A stretch of 64,000 bases of DNA from Sphingomonas sp. NFR04 (GTDB lineage: Bacteria; Pseudomonadota; Alphaproteobacteria; Sphingomonadales; Sphingomonadaceae). The translations under genes were made by a program, and so were the position numbers. The DNA lies in assembly GCF_900114095.1 (NCBI RefSeq), contig NZ_FORV01000001.1, positions 992,001 through 1,056,000 on the forward strand, written 5' to 3'. Numbering within the stretch: position 1 is the stretch's first letter; every line of letters begins with the position of its first letter. Below are positions 10,947 to 20,370 of this stretch, piece by piece. The notes beneath the pieces are model-generated. The model did not search any database and was not told the DNA's origin. It saw nothing but the letters and a program-made list of their open reading frames with translations.

Positions 10947-11188
10947 CCCCCTCCCGCGGGCGGGAGGGGTTGGGGGTGGGCGCCCGCCATCCGCGGGCCT
11001 TTCGGTTTTGGGGCGGATTTGGCCCGCCCCAGCATTCCTCCCGCATAAGGAGGAGCAATTCGGTGCCCCCCTGCTTCTCCCCTCCCGCGTGCGGGAGGGG
11101 CCGGGGGTGGGCGCCCGCTATCCTCGGGCGCCCCGTCAGGAGGAGAGCGTGGGCCCACCCCCTGCCCCCTCCCGCACGCGGGAGGGGC
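10947..11188. repeat. Cluster of three REP-like palindromes (family B) inside the gcv operon
   Basis: Three copies of a CCCTCCCGC-N2-GCGGGAGGG hairpin followed by a G-rich tail ending GTGGGCGCCCGC: about 10947-10983, 11079-11120 and, inverted, 11152-11188. The second and third form a facing pair. Related copies lie at 13081-13233. They sit between gcvH and gcvPA, so the operon message contains strong stem-loops there, which could protect or attenuate the transcript. Confidence 0.85.
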
Positions 11189-11197
11189 TAAGTCACA

Positions 11198-11569
11198 TCA
11201 CAGCTTGCTCACGAACGCCTGGTAGTTGGCCTCGTTCATCAGGCCTTCCAGCTCGCTATCGTCGCTCAGCGTCATCTTGAAGAACCAGCCTTCGCCTTCC
11301 GGATCCTCGTTCACCAGCGCGGGGTTGTCGGCGAGGTCGCTGTTGCCCTCGACGATGGTGCCCGACACCGGCGCATACACGTCCGACGCCGCCTTGACGC
11401 TCTCGACGACCGCGGCATCGTCGCCCTTGCTCAGTTCCTTGCCCTCGTCGGGCACTTCGACGAACACGATGTCGCCGAGCTGGCTCTGGGCATATTCGGT
11501 GATGCCGACCGTCGCGACATCGCCGTCGACTTCGATCCACTCATGGTCTTCGGTAAAATAACGGCTCAT
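11198..11569 (-). CDS. gcvH: Glycine cleavage system H protein
   Basis: Lipoyl-carrier protein of 123 residues that shuttles the aminomethyl intermediate between the P, T and L proteins. [13 protein letters not shown] at the N-terminus and the lipoylation site [16 protein letters not shown] (Lys59) are canonical. The ATG at 11569 lies one base before the gcvT stop codon region on the minus strand (spacing one base), so the two are tightly coupled. Length is normal. Confidence 0.97.
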   Translation of the reverse strand: MSRYFTEDHEWIEVDGDVATVGITEYAQSQLGDIVFVEVPDEGKELSKGDDAAVVESVKAASDVYAPVSGTIVEGNSDLADNPALVNEDPEGEGWFFKMTLSDDSELEGLMNEANYQAFVSKL

Positions 11570-11570
11570 G

Positions 11571-12731
11571 TCACGCTCCCTTTCGGACATAGCGGTGGGG
11601 TACGAAGGGCATCGCAACGACCTCCGCGGAATGCTGCTTGCCCCGCTGGACAAGCGTAATCTTGGTGCCGGGCGCTGCAAGCGCCGACGGCACATAAGCC
11701 ATCGCGATCGGCTTCTGCGCGCTCGGCGCGAACCCGCCCGAGGTGACCTTGCCGACTTCGGCGCCCGAGGCATCGACGACGCCTGCGCCCTCGCGCACCG
11801 GCTGGCGGCCCTCGACGATCAGGCCGACGCGCTTCATGGCGCTGCCCTGCTCGCGCTCGGCGAGGATGCGCTCGGCACCGGCGAACCCGCCCTCTTCGCG
11901 GCGGCGCTTGGACAGCGCGAAGCCGAGATCGGCGGCGACCGGCGTGGTCTCCAGGTCGAGGTCATGGCCGTAGAGCGGCAGGCCGGCTTCGAGGCGCAGC
12001 GAGTCGCGCGCGCCCAGGCCGATCGGCTTGACTTCGGGTTGCGCGGTGAGCGCATCGGCAAAGGCTTCCGCCGCTTCGCCCGGCAGCGAAATCTCGTAGC
12101 CGTCCTCGCCGGTATAGCCGGAGCGGCTCACCCAGAGCGGGTTGCCGTTCCATTCGAACGCGGCGGCGGTCATGAACACCAGCTTCTCGACGCCCGGCAG
12201 CACGCGGGCCAGCGCGGTGACCGCCTCTGGCCCCTGCAGCGCCAGCAGCGCCTGGTCTTCGAGATGGTTGATCGTCACTTCGTCGGGCAGGAATTCGCGG
12301 AACACGCCGAGATCGTCCCACTTGGTCGCGCCGTTGACGACCATGTAGATCGTGCCGCCGTCGATCTCGAAGGCGTTGTCGGCGGGCAGGCGGGTCATCA
12401 TCAGGTCGTCATGGATGCCGCCCTCTTCGCTGAGCAGCAGCGAATAGCGCATCCGGCCCTCGCCCAGGCCCTTCACGTCGCCCGGCAGCAGCTTTTCCAG
12501 CCCTGTGTCGAACTCGACGCCCGAGAAGAGCAGCTGGCCCATATGGCTGACGTCGAACAGCCCGGCATGCTCGCGCGTCCAGAGATGCTCGGCCATGATG
12601 CCTTCATACTGGACGGGCATGGCGTAACCCGCGAACGGCACCATCCGGCCGCCGCGTGCGCGGTGCCAGGCGTCGAGCGGCAGCGTCTCGATCGGCAGGT
12701 CGGTGGCGGTGTCTTCGGCGGCTTCGCTCAT
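11571..12731 (-). CDS. gcvT: Aminomethyltransferase (glycine cleavage T protein)
   Basis: Transfers the methylene group from aminomethyl-GcvH to tetrahydrofolate, releasing ammonia. The 386-residue product contains [20 protein letters not shown], the catalytic FDVSHMGQ, and [12 protein letters not shown]. It is the first gene of the operon. The tandem glycine riboswitch ends about 70 bases before the ATG, so expression is expected to respond to glycine. Confidence 0.97.
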   Translation of the reverse strand: MSEAAEDTATDLPIETLPLDAWHRARGGRMVPFAGYAMPVQYEGIMAEHLWTREHAGLFDVSHMGQLLFSGVEFDTGLEKLLPGDVKGLGEGRMRYSLLLSEEGGIHDDLMMTRLPADNAFEIDGGTIYMVVNGATKWDDLGVFREFLPDEVTINHLEDQALLALQGPEAVTALARVLPGVEKLVFMTAAAFEWNGNPLWVSRSGYTGEDGYEISLPGEAAEAFADALTAQPEVKPIGLGARDSLRLEAGLPLYGHDLDLETTPVAADLGFALSKRRREEGGFAGAERILAEREQGSAMKRVGLIVEGRQPVREGAGVVDASGAEVGKVTSGGFAPSAQKPIAMAYVPSALAAPGTKITLVQRGKQHSAEVVAMPFVPHRYVRKGA

Positions 12732-12799
12732 CGGGCACTCCGGGCATCAAGGGTTCAACGGCGCGCAGGAAGCCAAGGCCCCCGCACCACCATCGCCCC

Positions 12800-12981
12800 C
12801 TCTGTCACGGAACCTGAGAGCTTTCGCACGGGTTTGGGCCCGGCTTACCCCTTCGGTGGAGCCCAGCCTTGAAGGCCGGCTCGCTTTCCAGAGTGTCGTG
12901 GCCTGCGCGGTCCTCGGTGCCTGAGAGATTCCGGGGCGGTTGCTCCTTCGGCGATCCGGCGAACCGGATTCTCTCCCGCGC
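12800..12981 (-). promoter_or_regulatory. Tandem glycine riboswitch upstream of gcvT
   Basis: Read on the minus strand, aptamer 1 (about 12981-12905) has GGGAGAG, then CGCCGAAGGAGCAACCGCC and CTCTCAGGCACCGAGGACCG, the conserved glycine-aptamer core. A short linker follows, then aptamer 2 (about 12896-12800) opens with CTCTGGAAAGCGAGCC, contains CCACCGAAGGGG and CTCTCAGGTTCCG, and closes with ACAGAGGGGG. The order and spacing match known tandem gcv riboswitches. It should switch on the glycine cleavage genes when glycine is abundant. Confidence 0.93.
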
Positions 12982-13080
12982 ATGCCCATGCCGGTTGCCC
13001 GACATCGACAAGGGCGAGCCTTGGCGGCAGGGCTGGCGCGAGTCAATCGGGATTGCGGGTAAATCTGGTCAGAGCGTGCT

Positions 13081-13233
13081 CCCCTCCCGCTTGCGGGAGG
13101 GGCTGGGGCTGGGCGCCCGCCGTCCGCGAGCACCCCGTGACAAGGAGAGGGTGGCGCGCTCTTGTCTGCGAGGCCACCGCCAGGAGGCGAGCGAGCGCCC
13201 ACCCCCTGCCCCCTCCCGCACGCGGGAGGGGGT
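13081..13233. repeat. Facing pair of REP-like palindromes (family B)
   Basis: Two inverted copies of the same palindrome as at 10947-11188: 13081-13118 and 13196-13233, facing each other across about 77 bp. They lie between the gcv leader and the convergent-side lipoprotein gene. The paired arrangement resembles bacterial interspersed mosaic elements. No coding sequence is supported in this gap other than the riboswitch nearby. Confidence 0.85.
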
Positions 13234-13241
13234 TCAGAAGG

Positions 13242-13880
13242 TCACCGCGTCGCGTTGTACTTCAGCTGGTCGTCGGTCAGCTGGAAGCCGACCAGCGCCT
13301 CGAACGTCGCCGACAGCACCGCGCGGCGGACATTCGGATCGGACAGCGGATCGGTCGCGGCCGATTGCTCGCCCGCCTTGCGCTTCTCGGTCAGGCGGCG
13401 GCGGACCTCGTCGGGCAGTGTCGCGGCGGCGTGCGAGACGCTGCTGGTCGCCTGGCCCACCGCGCTCGCACGGAGCTGGCCCGCATCGAAATGCAGCGTG
13501 ACGTTGGCGATGCGCTTCGCCTCGACATTGGTGCCGCCGCGCACCACGGTGAGGAAGTATGGCAGCACCACGTCTCGCGCGGGGCCGGCATCGCGGCGGC
13601 GCGCCAGCACGTCGAACTTGACGTTGGTCACCACCTGCGCGCCGGCATCGTCGCAGGTCGACTGCATGTTGGTGATCGTCGCCACCACGTCGATCGCGCT
13701 TGCCTCGCGGCTGGTCGCCGGATCGAACAGGGTCACGTCGCCGGTGCCGGCCGGAATCGCCACCGTCGGGCAGGCGGTGCGGACCGCGCTGATGCCGCCC
13801 TCGGTGATTTCGCCGGTGCGGGCGCAGCCGCCGGCGGCGAGCAGGATCAGGGCGGGAACGGTGAACTTCGCGACAGACAA
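13242..13880 (-). CDS. Putative lipoprotein, unknown function
   Basis: A 212-residue exported protein: a short basic start, a hydrophobic run and a Cys at residue 19 (LLAAGGC), a weak lipobox. The mature part has a beta-rich middle with VVTNVKFDVLARRRD and a charged C-terminal helix, LTEKRKAGEQ. No known domain is recognised. The start appears to be TTG at 13880, with GAAAGG upstream; no ATG is available in frame nearby. It stands divergent to ispH. Confidence 0.75.
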   Translation of the reverse strand: MSVAKFTVPALILLAAGGCARTGEITEGGISAVRTACPTVAIPAGTGDVTLFDPATSREASAIDVVATITNMQSTCDDAGAQVVTNVKFDVLARRRDAGPARDVVLPYFLTVVRGGTNVEAKRIANVTLHFDAGQLRASAVGQATSSVSHAAATLPDEVRRRLTEKRKAGEQSAATDPLSDPNVRRAVLSATFEALVGFQLTDDQLKYNATR

Positions 13881-14001
13881 GGGTGGGCAACCTTTCGAAC
13901 CGAACAGCCGCCCCCCATCTCACACGGACCGGGGCCGGAACGGCGCGCACCATAGGAACCGCCTTCCGCCCGCGCAAGCAATCGCGTAGAGGCTCCACCC
14001 G

Positions 14002-14955
14002 ATGGCAAACACCGAAAAGCGTCCCCTGGAGCTGCTGATCGCAGCGCCCCGCGGCTTCTGCGCCGGCGTCGACCGCGCGATCCGCATCGTCGAACTCGCG
14101 ATCGAGAAATATGGCGCGCCGGTCTATGTCCGGCACGAGATCGTCCACAACAAGTTCGTCGTCGAGAATCTGCGTGCGAAGGGCGCCGTGTTCGTCGAGA
14201 CGCTGGACCATGTGCCGGACGGCGTGCCGGTGGTCTTCTCCGCGCATGGCGTGCCCAAGGCGGTGCCGCACAAGGCCGAGCAGCGCGGGCTTTCCTATCT
14301 CGACGCCACCTGCCCGCTGGTTTCCAAGGTGCACCGTCAGGCCGAACGCCATGTCGCCGCCGGACGCCACATCCTGTTCGTCGGCCATGAAGGCCATCCG
14401 GAAGTGATCGGCACCTTCGGCCAGGTGCCGGAAGGGTCGATAACCCTGGTCGAGACCGAGGCGGATGCCGAATCGGTGATCGTGCCCGATCCCGAGAACC
14501 TCGCCTTCCTCACCCAGACGACGCTGTCGGTGGACGATACCGCGGCCGTCCTCGGCATCCTCAAGCGCCGCTTCCCGACGATGCTCGCGCCCGGCGCCGA
14601 CGATATCTGCTATGCCACCTCGAACCGCCAGGGCGCGGTGAAGGCGATCGCCGAGCAGGCCGAGCTGGTGCTGGTGATCGGCGCGCCCAATTCGTCCAAC
14701 TCGCTGCGGCTGGTCGAGGTTGCCAAGCGTGGCGGCGCCCGCGCGGTGCTGATCCAGCGCGCCGCCGAAATCGACTTCGCCTGGTTCGATGGGGTAACCC
14801 ATGTCGGCATCAGCGCCGGTGCTTCGGCCCCCGAAGTGCTGGTGCGCGAAGTGGTCGAGCGGCTCGGCACCGAGTTCGCCATCACCGAGCGCGAGGTCGA
14901 GACGGTCGAGGAAAGCGTGGTGTTCAAGCTGCCCCGCGGGCTCGAGGCCGCGTAA
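14002..14955 (+). CDS. ispH: 4-hydroxy-3-methylbut-2-enyl diphosphate reductase
   Basis: Iron-sulfur enzyme that makes IPP and DMAPP in the last step of the MEP isoprenoid pathway. The 317-residue product has the three cluster cysteines in conserved settings: PRGFCAGV (Cys20), DATCPLV (Cys104) and [11 protein letters not shown] (Cys203). SAHGVP and GAPNSSNS are also canonical. The stop overlaps the thrB start by one base. Isoprenoids also feed carotenoids, common in sphingomonads. Confidence 0.97.
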   Translation: MANTEKRPLELLIAAPRGFCAGVDRAIRIVELAIEKYGAPVYVRHEIVHNKFVVENLRAKGAVFVETLDHVPDGVPVVFSAHGVPKAVPHKAEQRGLSYLDATCPLVSKVHRQAERHVAAGRHILFVGHEGHPEVIGTFGQVPEGSITLVETEADAESVIVPDPENLAFLTQTTLSVDDTAAVLGILKRRFPTMLAPGADDICYATSNRQGAVKAIAEQAELVLVIGAPNSSNSLRLVEVAKRGGARAVLIQRAAEIDFAWFDGVTHVGISAGASAPEVLVREVVERLGTEFAITEREVETVEESVVFKLPRGLEAA

Positions 14956-15911
14956 TGGCCGTCTACACGCAGGTTTCGGCCGAGGCGCTGTCCGCGTTTC
15001 TCGAGCGCTTCGACGTCGGCGAACTGGTTTCCGCCAAGGGCATCGCCGAGGGGGTGGAGAACAGCAACTACCTCGTCGACACCACCAAGAGCCGCTTCAT
15101 CCTGACGCTCTACGAGAAACGCGTCGACCAGGGCGACCTGCCCTATTTCATGGCGCTGCTCGATCACTGCGCCGATCGCGGGCTGCCGGTGCCCCCGGCG
15201 GTGCCCGATCGCGACGGCACGCTGATCCACACGCTGGAGGGGCGCCCGGCCTGCCTGATCCAGTTCCTGTCGGGCGTTTCCGTGTCCCACCCCACCCCGG
15301 CGCAGGCGCGCGCAGCGGCGGAGGCGATGGGCAAGATGCACAAGGCGGTCGCCGACTTCCCGCAGGACCGGCCCAACTCGATGGGCGTCGACACGTGGCG
15401 CCCGCTGTTCGAGCGCTGCGGCACCAGCCTCAACCAGATCGCGCCGGGCCTGTACGACGAGCTCGGCCAGGCGCTGGACCGGGTGACCAAGGCATGGCCG
15501 CGCGAGGGCTTCGACACCTGCGCGATCCATGCCGATCTGTTCCCGGACAATGTGCTGATGCTCGGCAACCGCGTGACCGGGCTGATCGACTTCTATTTCG
15601 CCTCCACCGACCTGCGGCTCTACGACCTCGCGGTGATGCACGCCGCCTGGGCGTTCGACTCCACCGGGGAGCGGTTCGATCCCTATGTCTCCGAGGCGCT
15701 GCTCGCCGGCTATCAGGCCAGCTACAAGCTTTCTGAGAAGGAGCGCGCGATCCTGCCGCTGCTGGCGACCGGCGCGTGCATCCGCTTCACCCTGTCGCGC
15801 GCCTGGGACTGGCTCAACACCCCCGCCGACGCGCTGGTGACGCGCAAGGATCCGATGGCGTTCTGGCGGCGCTCGCACGTCTATGCCTCGGCACTGGCGG
15901 CGCTCGCATGA
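14955..15911 (+). CDS. thrB: Homoserine kinase (ThrB, aminoglycoside-phosphotransferase fold)
   Basis: Phosphorylates homoserine in threonine synthesis. The 318-residue protein is of the type found in proteobacteria with an APH-like kinase fold: [17 protein letters not shown] at the N-terminus, the catalytic loop [11 protein letters not shown] and the metal-binding GLIDFYFAS. Translation is coupled at both ends, by a one-base overlap with ispH and a four-base overlap with rnhA. Confidence 0.95.
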   Translation: MAVYTQVSAEALSAFLERFDVGELVSAKGIAEGVENSNYLVDTTKSRFILTLYEKRVDQGDLPYFMALLDHCADRGLPVPPAVPDRDGTLIHTLEGRPACLIQFLSGVSVSHPTPAQARAAAEAMGKMHKAVADFPQDRPNSMGVDTWRPLFERCGTSLNQIAPGLYDELGQALDRVTKAWPREGFDTCAIHADLFPDNVLMLGNRVTGLIDFYFASTDLRLYDLAVMHAAWAFDSTGERFDPYVSEALLAGYQASYKLSEKERAILPLLATGACIRFTLSRAWDWLNTPADALVTRKDPMAFWRRSHVYASALAALA

Positions 15912-16354
15912 CCGGCGAACTCCAGCATGTCGAGATCGCGACTGACGGCGCATGCAAGGGCAATCCCGGGCCCGGTGGCTGGGGCGCGCTGCTGCGCATG
16001 GGCGATGTCGAAAAGGAGATGTCCGGCGGCGAGGCGCACACCACCAACAACCGCATGGAGCTGATGGCCGCGATCGAGGGGTTGAAGGCCTTGAAGCGCC
16101 CGTGCCGGGTGACGCTCTCCACCGACAGCCGCTATGTGATGGACGGCCTGACCAAGTGGATCCATGGCTGGATGAAGAATGGATGGCGCACCGCGGACAA
16201 GAAGCCGGTCAAGAATGCCGATCTCTGGCAGGAACTGCTCGCCGCCGCCAAGCCGCACCGGGTCGAGTGGAAATGGGTGAAGGGCCATGCCGGTCACCCG
16301 GACAATGAACGCGCCGACAAGCTGGCCAGCGACGCGGCGGTCGCGGCCAGGTAA
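15908..16354 (+). CDS. rnhA: Ribonuclease HI
   Basis: Degrades the RNA strand of RNA-DNA hybrids. The 148-residue protein has the active-site acidic residues in [16 protein letters not shown] (Asp), [10 protein letters not shown] (Glu), [10 protein letters not shown] (Asp) and [11 protein letters not shown] (Asp). The ATG at 15908 overlaps the thrB stop by four bases and is chosen over an upstream in-frame start that lies within thrB. Length is normal. Confidence 0.97.
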   Translation: MTGELQHVEIATDGACKGNPGPGGWGALLRMGDVEKEMSGGEAHTTNNRMELMAAIEGLKALKRPCRVTLSTDSRYVMDGLTKWIHGWMKNGWRTADKKPVKNADLWQELLAAAKPHRVEWKWVKGHAGHPDNERADKLASDAAVAAR

Positions 16355-16358
16355 AGGG

Positions 16359-16391
16359 CCGGCAAGGGGCTGCGATGCCGCCCCTTGCCGG
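16359..16391. terminator. Hairpin between convergent genes
   Basis: A perfect 12-bp inverted repeat (16359-16370 and 16380-16391) with a nine-base loop lies between the convergent rnhA and glycine-zipper genes. There is no clear T-run on either side, so it may be a bidirectional stop or a transcript-stabilising stem. Confidence 0.45.
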
Positions 16392-16399
16392 GTCCCGGT

Positions 16400-16612
16400 T
16401 CAGCCGTGCTGGGCCGCCGCGCGCTTCTTGGCGACCTTCGCCTGGTGATGGCCGACGAGGCAGCCTGCCGCCGCACCCGCGACAGCATGGCCCTTGCCGA
16501 CGAAGTGGCCGGCGACACCGCCGACCGCCGCGCCCTTGACGCAGCCGGCGGCCAGGGAGGGGCTGGAGACGAGGCAGGCCGCGGCGAGCGCGGCGAGGAA
16601 CTGGGGCTTCAT
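16400..16612 (-). CDS. Small exported glycine-zipper protein
   Basis: A 70-residue protein with a signal peptide (cleavage likely after SLAA, residue 22) and a short mature part containing two GxxxG-type runs, GAAVGGVAGHFVGKGH and AVAGAAAGCLVGHH, then a basic tail. This is the glycine-zipper pattern of small membrane-inserting or envelope proteins. AGAGGA precedes the ATG. Its role is unknown; such proteins often sit in the outer membrane. Confidence 0.75.
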   Translation of the reverse strand: MKPQFLAALAAACLVSSPSLAAGCVKGAAVGGVAGHFVGKGHAVAGAAAGCLVGHHQAKVAKKRAAAQHG

Positions 16613-16781
16613 GTGCGATCCTCTTTTTGAGTGCGGAACGTAGAACGCATCGGTTCGCGGAAGGATCAACCGGCCGGAGGCTGACCTCGCGGCGGGAGGA
16701 CCGCAAGGTGTGCATGATGACCATGGCTGGACCCCGTTTCCGCAGCACGATAGGGGTCGGTCAACGTCTGGAGGGGTGCCC

Positions 16782-17246
16782 ATGCTCGCATATACGGTCC
16801 TGCTGATCCTTGCCGCGCCGCTCCAGGCCGTGGCGGCACCCCCGCAAACGGCGCCCGCTGCGGCACAGGCCGAGCATGTCGCCATACAGGCGTCGGACAT
16901 CGATCGCAGCGCGACCTTCTACCACGAGGCGTTCGGGCTGCAGCGCATCCCGACCCCGCTCAAGAACCGCCGCTGGCTCGATCTCGGCCATGGCATGGCG
17001 CTGCACATCCTCGACGGCCGCACCGCGCCCAAGCCCTCGAACCGCGACGAGCATCTGGCGCTCCATGTCGACGATCTCGCCACGGTGACCGCATGGCTGG
17101 ACGCGCACCATCTCGCCTGGACCAATTTCACCGGCGAGCCGCGCAAGATGCAGCTCCGCTTCGACGGCGTGCGCCAGATCTATGTGCAGGATCCCGACGG
17201 CTATTGGCTGGAGGTGGGGGACAGCCGGGGCAAGCCGACGGGGTGA
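16782..17246 (+). CDS. Exported VOC-superfamily protein (glyoxalase/bleomycin-resistance fold)
   Basis: A 154-residue protein with a signal peptide (residues 1-21) followed by one vicinal-oxygen-chelate domain: AEHVAIQASDIDRSATFY at the start of the first beta-alpha unit, DEHLALHVDDL in the middle and VQDPDGYWLEVGD at the end. The His/Glu pattern fits metal binding. The start at 16782 is set by GGAGGGG just upstream and by the signal peptide. The substrate cannot be named; a periplasmic VOC protein is somewhat unusual. Confidence 0.85.
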   Translation: MLAYTVLLILAAPLQAVAAPPQTAPAAAQAEHVAIQASDIDRSATFYHEAFGLQRIPTPLKNRRWLDLGHGMALHILDGRTAPKPSNRDEHLALHVDDLATVTAWLDAHHLAWTNFTGEPRKMQLRFDGVRQIYVQDPDGYWLEVGDSRGKPTG

Positions 17247-17295
17247 GCGCCGGCCGCCATCGGCAGCGGTCCGGCGTGCGCCTGTCATTCTGCAC

Positions 17296-18069
17296 TCACC
17301 CGCGACGGAAATAGGCCGATGGCGTGACGCCGAGCGCGCGCTTGAAGAAGGCGATGAAGGCGCTGACGCTGTCATAGCCCAGGTCCATCGCCACGGTGGT
17401 CACCGCGCGGCCCTCGGCCAGCATCTCCAGCGCCCGCATCAGGCAGGCGCGCTGGCGCCAGACGGTGTAGGTGAAGCCCGTCTCGATCACGAAGCGACGG
17501 CTGAGGGTCCGCTCCGAAATGCCTGCCCATGCCGCCCATTGCTGGATGCTGCGCCCGTCGCTCGGATCGTCGAGCAAGGCCCGCGCGATACGCACGAGGC
17601 GTGGATCGCGGGGCATCGGCGACCCGAAGGTGTCGACCGGCGCCGCCCGCACCTCGTCCAGGATGACCTGTGCAAGGCGCCACTGCTCCGGCGAGAGGTC
17701 GCTCCCCTGCCAGGTCGACGCGCGCAGCACGGCTTCGCGCAGCAGGCCCGACGTTCGGATCGTGCACGGTCGATCGGGCAAGGTCGCGCAGGCCGCTTCC
17801 GCCACATAGCAGCTCCAGCCCTCCACCGCGCCATGCGTCCAGCCATAATGCCGCTGGTGCGGTGGGAGCCAGATGGCGTGGTCGGCCGGGACGATCCAGG
17901 CGCCCGCGTCGGTCCCGATGGTCAGCAGCCCGTGCCGCAATCCCGAAAGTTGCCCGCGCGCATGGCTGTGGGTGCCCAGTTCGCGACGTTCGGCCTGTGG
18001 TTCGTACAGCGCGATGATCAGCGGGTCGGGCGCATCGCTGGCAGCAAGCGCGAACTTCTCCTCGATCAT
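17296..18069 (-). CDS. AraC family transcriptional regulator
   Basis: A 257-residue regulator with an N-terminal cupin-like sensor part (ELGTHSHARGQ, WIVPADHAIWLPP) and a C-terminal double helix-turn-helix: SIQQWAAWAGISERTLSRRF then VTTVAMDLGYDSVSAFIAFF followed by ALGVTPSAYFR. This is the standard AraC/XylS arrangement of the short cupin-AraC_binding class. It is divergent from the PPOX-fold gene 81 bases away, which is the likeliest target. Confidence 0.92.
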   Translation of the reverse strand: MIEEKFALAASDAPDPLIIALYEPQAERRELGTHSHARGQLSGLRHGLLTIGTDAGAWIVPADHAIWLPPHQRHYGWTHGAVEGWSCYVAEAACATLPDRPCTIRTSGLLREAVLRASTWQGSDLSPEQWRLAQVILDEVRAAPVDTFGSPMPRDPRLVRIARALLDDPSDGRSIQQWAAWAGISERTLSRRFVIETGFTYTVWRQRACLMRALEMLAEGRAVTTVAMDLGYDSVSAFIAFFKRALGVTPSAYFRRG

Positions 18070-18150
18070 GGCGGCAACTCGCTATTGATTGGCTCCGATC
18101 GCTTAGCGCAGCCGATGCCAGCGGGCTACAGGCCGGCCAGGAGACCGCCG

Positions 18151-18777
18151 ATGACCCAGCCCGATCTGTCCCGCACCGCACCCGATCTCGCAAAACTGTA
18201 CGCGCCGCCCGCCGAGCACATCCAGAAGGCAGTCACGCCCGAGCTGAATGCGTTTCACGTCGAATATCTAGCAAAGGCGACGTTCTTCTGCCTGGCGACG
18301 GGCGGAAAGGACGGCCTGGATGCCTCACCGCGCGGCGGCCCTCCCGGCTTCGTCCATGTGCTCGACGAGAAGACCGTGGCCTTCGCCGACTGGCCGGGGA
18401 ACAACCGGATCGAATCGATGCGCAATCTCGTCGTCGACGATCGCCTGGGCATGTTGTTCCTGTTCCCCGGCCTGGACATCTTTCTGCGCATCAACGGGCG
18501 CGGGCGCATCATCGACGATCCAGCGCTGTGCGGGGCCCTCGCGGAAGGCACCAAGATCCCCAGGACGGCAATCGTCGTACTGGTGGATCAGGTGTTGTTC
18601 CACTGCGGCAAGGCGGTGAACCGGGGGCGGCTTTGGGATCCCGCCGCGCAGCTGGACCGCAAGAGCCTCCCCACGCCCGGGCAGATGCTGGCCGCGATGA
18701 CCCGGCAGGATGCCGCCGTCGCCGAGGCCATCGATGCCCGGTACGAGCACGGCATGCGGAACGACCTCTACGGCTAA
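18151..18777 (+). CDS. Pyridoxamine 5'-phosphate oxidase-fold flavoprotein
   Basis: A 208-residue protein of the FMN-binding split-barrel superfamily, closest in pattern to the MSMEG_1061-type PPOX group: ATFFCLATGGKDGLDASPRG, FADWPGNNRIESMRNLV and LRINGRGRI, then KAVNRGRLWDP. The start at 18151 has AGGAGAC upstream. These enzymes usually reduce small organic compounds with flavin. The divergent AraC regulator probably controls it. Confidence 0.85.
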   Translation: MTQPDLSRTAPDLAKLYAPPAEHIQKAVTPELNAFHVEYLAKATFFCLATGGKDGLDASPRGGPPGFVHVLDEKTVAFADWPGNNRIESMRNLVVDDRLGMLFLFPGLDIFLRINGRGRIIDDPALCGALAEGTKIPRTAIVVLVDQVLFHCGKAVNRGRLWDPAAQLDRKSLPTPGQMLAAMTRQDAAVAEAIDARYEHGMRNDLYG

Positions 18778-18826
18778 GCCCCCTTCAGCCCCGACAGCGA
18801 AAGGCGCCGCCGGGGAGAGGCAAAGA

Positions 18827-19477
18827 TCACGCGGTCGCCAGCGCGACCTCATATTGCGCCGTGGTCTTCGCCGCGACCTCTTCCGCGGTCACGCCCGGCG
18901 CCAGTTCGATCAGCCGGAACGGCGAGCCATGGTCCGCGCGCGAAAACACCGCGAGGTCAGTGATGATCATGTCCACCACATTCTTCCCCGTCAGCGGCAG
19001 CGTGCACGCCGGGATGAACTTGGGGCTGCCATCCTTGGCGGTATGCTCCATCACCACGATGATCTTCTTTACGCCCGCGACCAGGTCCATCGCGCCGCCC
19101 ATGCCCTTGATCATCTTGCCCGGGATCATCCAGTTGGCGATGTCGCCACCCTGGCTCACTTCCATCGCGCCGAGCACGGTCAGGTCGATATGCCCGCCGC
19201 GGATCATCGCGAAGCTGTCCGCAGAGCTGAAATAGACCGAGCTGGGCAGCTCGCTGATCGTCTGCTTGCCGGCGTTGATCAGGTCCGGATCCTCGTCGCC
19301 CTCCAGCGGGAACGGGCCGATGCCGAGCATGCCGTTCTCGGACTGGAGCGTCACCTCCACCCCCGCAGGAATGTGGTTCGCCACCAAGGTCGGGATGCCG
19401 ATGCCCAGATTGACATAGAAGCCGTCCTGCAGCTCCTTCGCAGCGCGCGCCGCCATGTCGTTGCGGGTCCAGGCCAT
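18827..19477 (-). CDS. scoB: 3-oxoacid CoA-transferase subunit B
   Basis: Beta subunit of succinyl-CoA:3-ketoacid CoA-transferase, used to activate acetoacetate. The 216-residue protein has [13 protein letters not shown] and the catalytic-glutamate motif [10 protein letters not shown] (Glu forms the acyl-CoA thioester intermediate), then [12 protein letters not shown] at 19477 follows a TTG; the ATG overlaps the stop of the HAD phosphatase gene by one base. scoA lies two genes upstream on the same strand. Confidence 0.95.
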   Translation of the reverse strand: MAWTRNDMAARAAKELQDGFYVNLGIGIPTLVANHIPAGVEVTLQSENGMLGIGPFPLEGDEDPDLINAGKQTISELPSSVYFSSADSFAMIRGGHIDLTVLGAMEVSQGGDIANWMIPGKMIKGMGGAMDLVAGVKKIIVVMEHTAKDGSPKFIPACTLPLTGKNVVDMIITDLAVFSRADHGSPFRLIELAPGVTAEEVAAKTTAQYEVALATA

Positions 19478-20370
19478 CAATGCTTCTCCTGCGGATCCGT
19501 CCAGCGCGTCGCCGGCGGGAAGGTTTGGTCATAGGTGGAACCGAGCCCGGTTCCGTAGACGGGGTTGGGCAGCACGAACCAGCCGCGCCCCCACATCGAG
19601 CCGATCACGGGACTTGCCGCCGCCGCGCGCCGCTCCGGCGGGGTGAGCCCCGCGAACAGGTCGGTGAAATCGCCGAGCTGGTCGCCGCCCATCGCCACCA
19701 CGCACCAGCGCTGGGCGATCAGGTTGCGACGCGCGTCCTTGCCCGACTTGCCGTCGACATCGCCCTTGAGGAACAGCGTCTCGCCATGCCTGGCCGGACC
19801 CAGCCCCGCGAAGTTCAGCGCGGCTTCGGTCTGCTCGGCATTGGCGGCGGCGCGGTTGGTGTTGAAGATCACTGTGACGCCCATCGCCCGGAGCGCGCGC
19901 ACCGCATCGAGCGCGCCGGGGACGGCGGCGACCTTCATCGCGCCGGTCTTCTCCCAGCGATCCCAGCGCGCCGAATCCCAGCCGCCCGAGCGCTGCGCAT
20001 CGTCACCCTCATAGCCGAGGTTGAGCAGCAGCGTCTCGTCGACGTCGAACACGGCGGCCGCGGGCTTGTCGCCGCAGGACTGGAAGAGCGGGGTCGCGAG
20101 CGTCGCATCGGGCGTGAGCACCACCGACGTGCGCGGGTGCGGGCCCTTGGGATCGTCCTTGGCCATGCGCGCGCGGACCTGGTCGACCAGCGCAGTATAG
20201 GCCTGCACGCTCAGCGCCGCCGCCTCGCCCGAGCCATAGAGATACTGCATCCCCGCCGGCACGGCGCCCGGCGCGGGTGCCGGCGGCGGCGCCTGCATCA
20301 CCGTGGTGGTGGAGACGCAGCCCGACAGCGCCAGCCCCGACGCCGCCAGCAGCAGCGCAGCCCGGATCAC
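19477..20370 (-). CDS. HAD-superfamily acid phosphatase lipoprotein
   Basis: A 297-residue lipoprotein: signal with lipobox LALSGC (Cys near residue 16), a Pro/Ala linker, then a class B/lipoprotein e(P4)-like HAD acid phosphatase domain. The nucleophile motif is [16 protein letters not shown] (DxDxT), followed by [17 protein letters not shown] (motif II), [15 protein letters not shown] (Lys motif) and [12 protein letters not shown] (motif IV). Such enzymes dephosphorylate nucleotides or cofactors outside the inner membrane. The GTG start overlaps scoA by four bases and the stop overlaps scoB by one base, so it is embedded in the CoA-transferase operon. Confidence 0.9.
   Translation of the reverse strand: MIRAALLLAASGLALSGCVSTTTVMQAPPPAPAPGAVPAGMQYLYGSGEAAALSVQAYTALVDQVRARMAKDDPKGPHPRTSVVLTPDATLATPLFQSCGDKPAAAVFDVDETLLLNLGYEGDDAQRSGGWDSARWDRWEKTGAMKVAAVPGALDAVRALRAMGVTVIFNTNRAAANAEQTEAALNFAGLGPARHGETLFLKGDVDGKSGKDARRNLIAQRWCVVAMGGDQLGDFTDLFAGLTPPERRAAAASPVIGSMWGRGWFVLPNPVYGTGLGSTYDQTFPPATRWTDPQEKH

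Noticed and set aside
8100..11191. Long plus-strand frames opposite gcvPA and gcvPB (396 and 445 codons)
   Set aside because: Antisense shadows of conserved glycine dehydrogenase subunits.
12747..13501. Coding frames across the gcvT leader
   Set aside because: They run through the glycine riboswitch and repeats and have no protein-like pattern.
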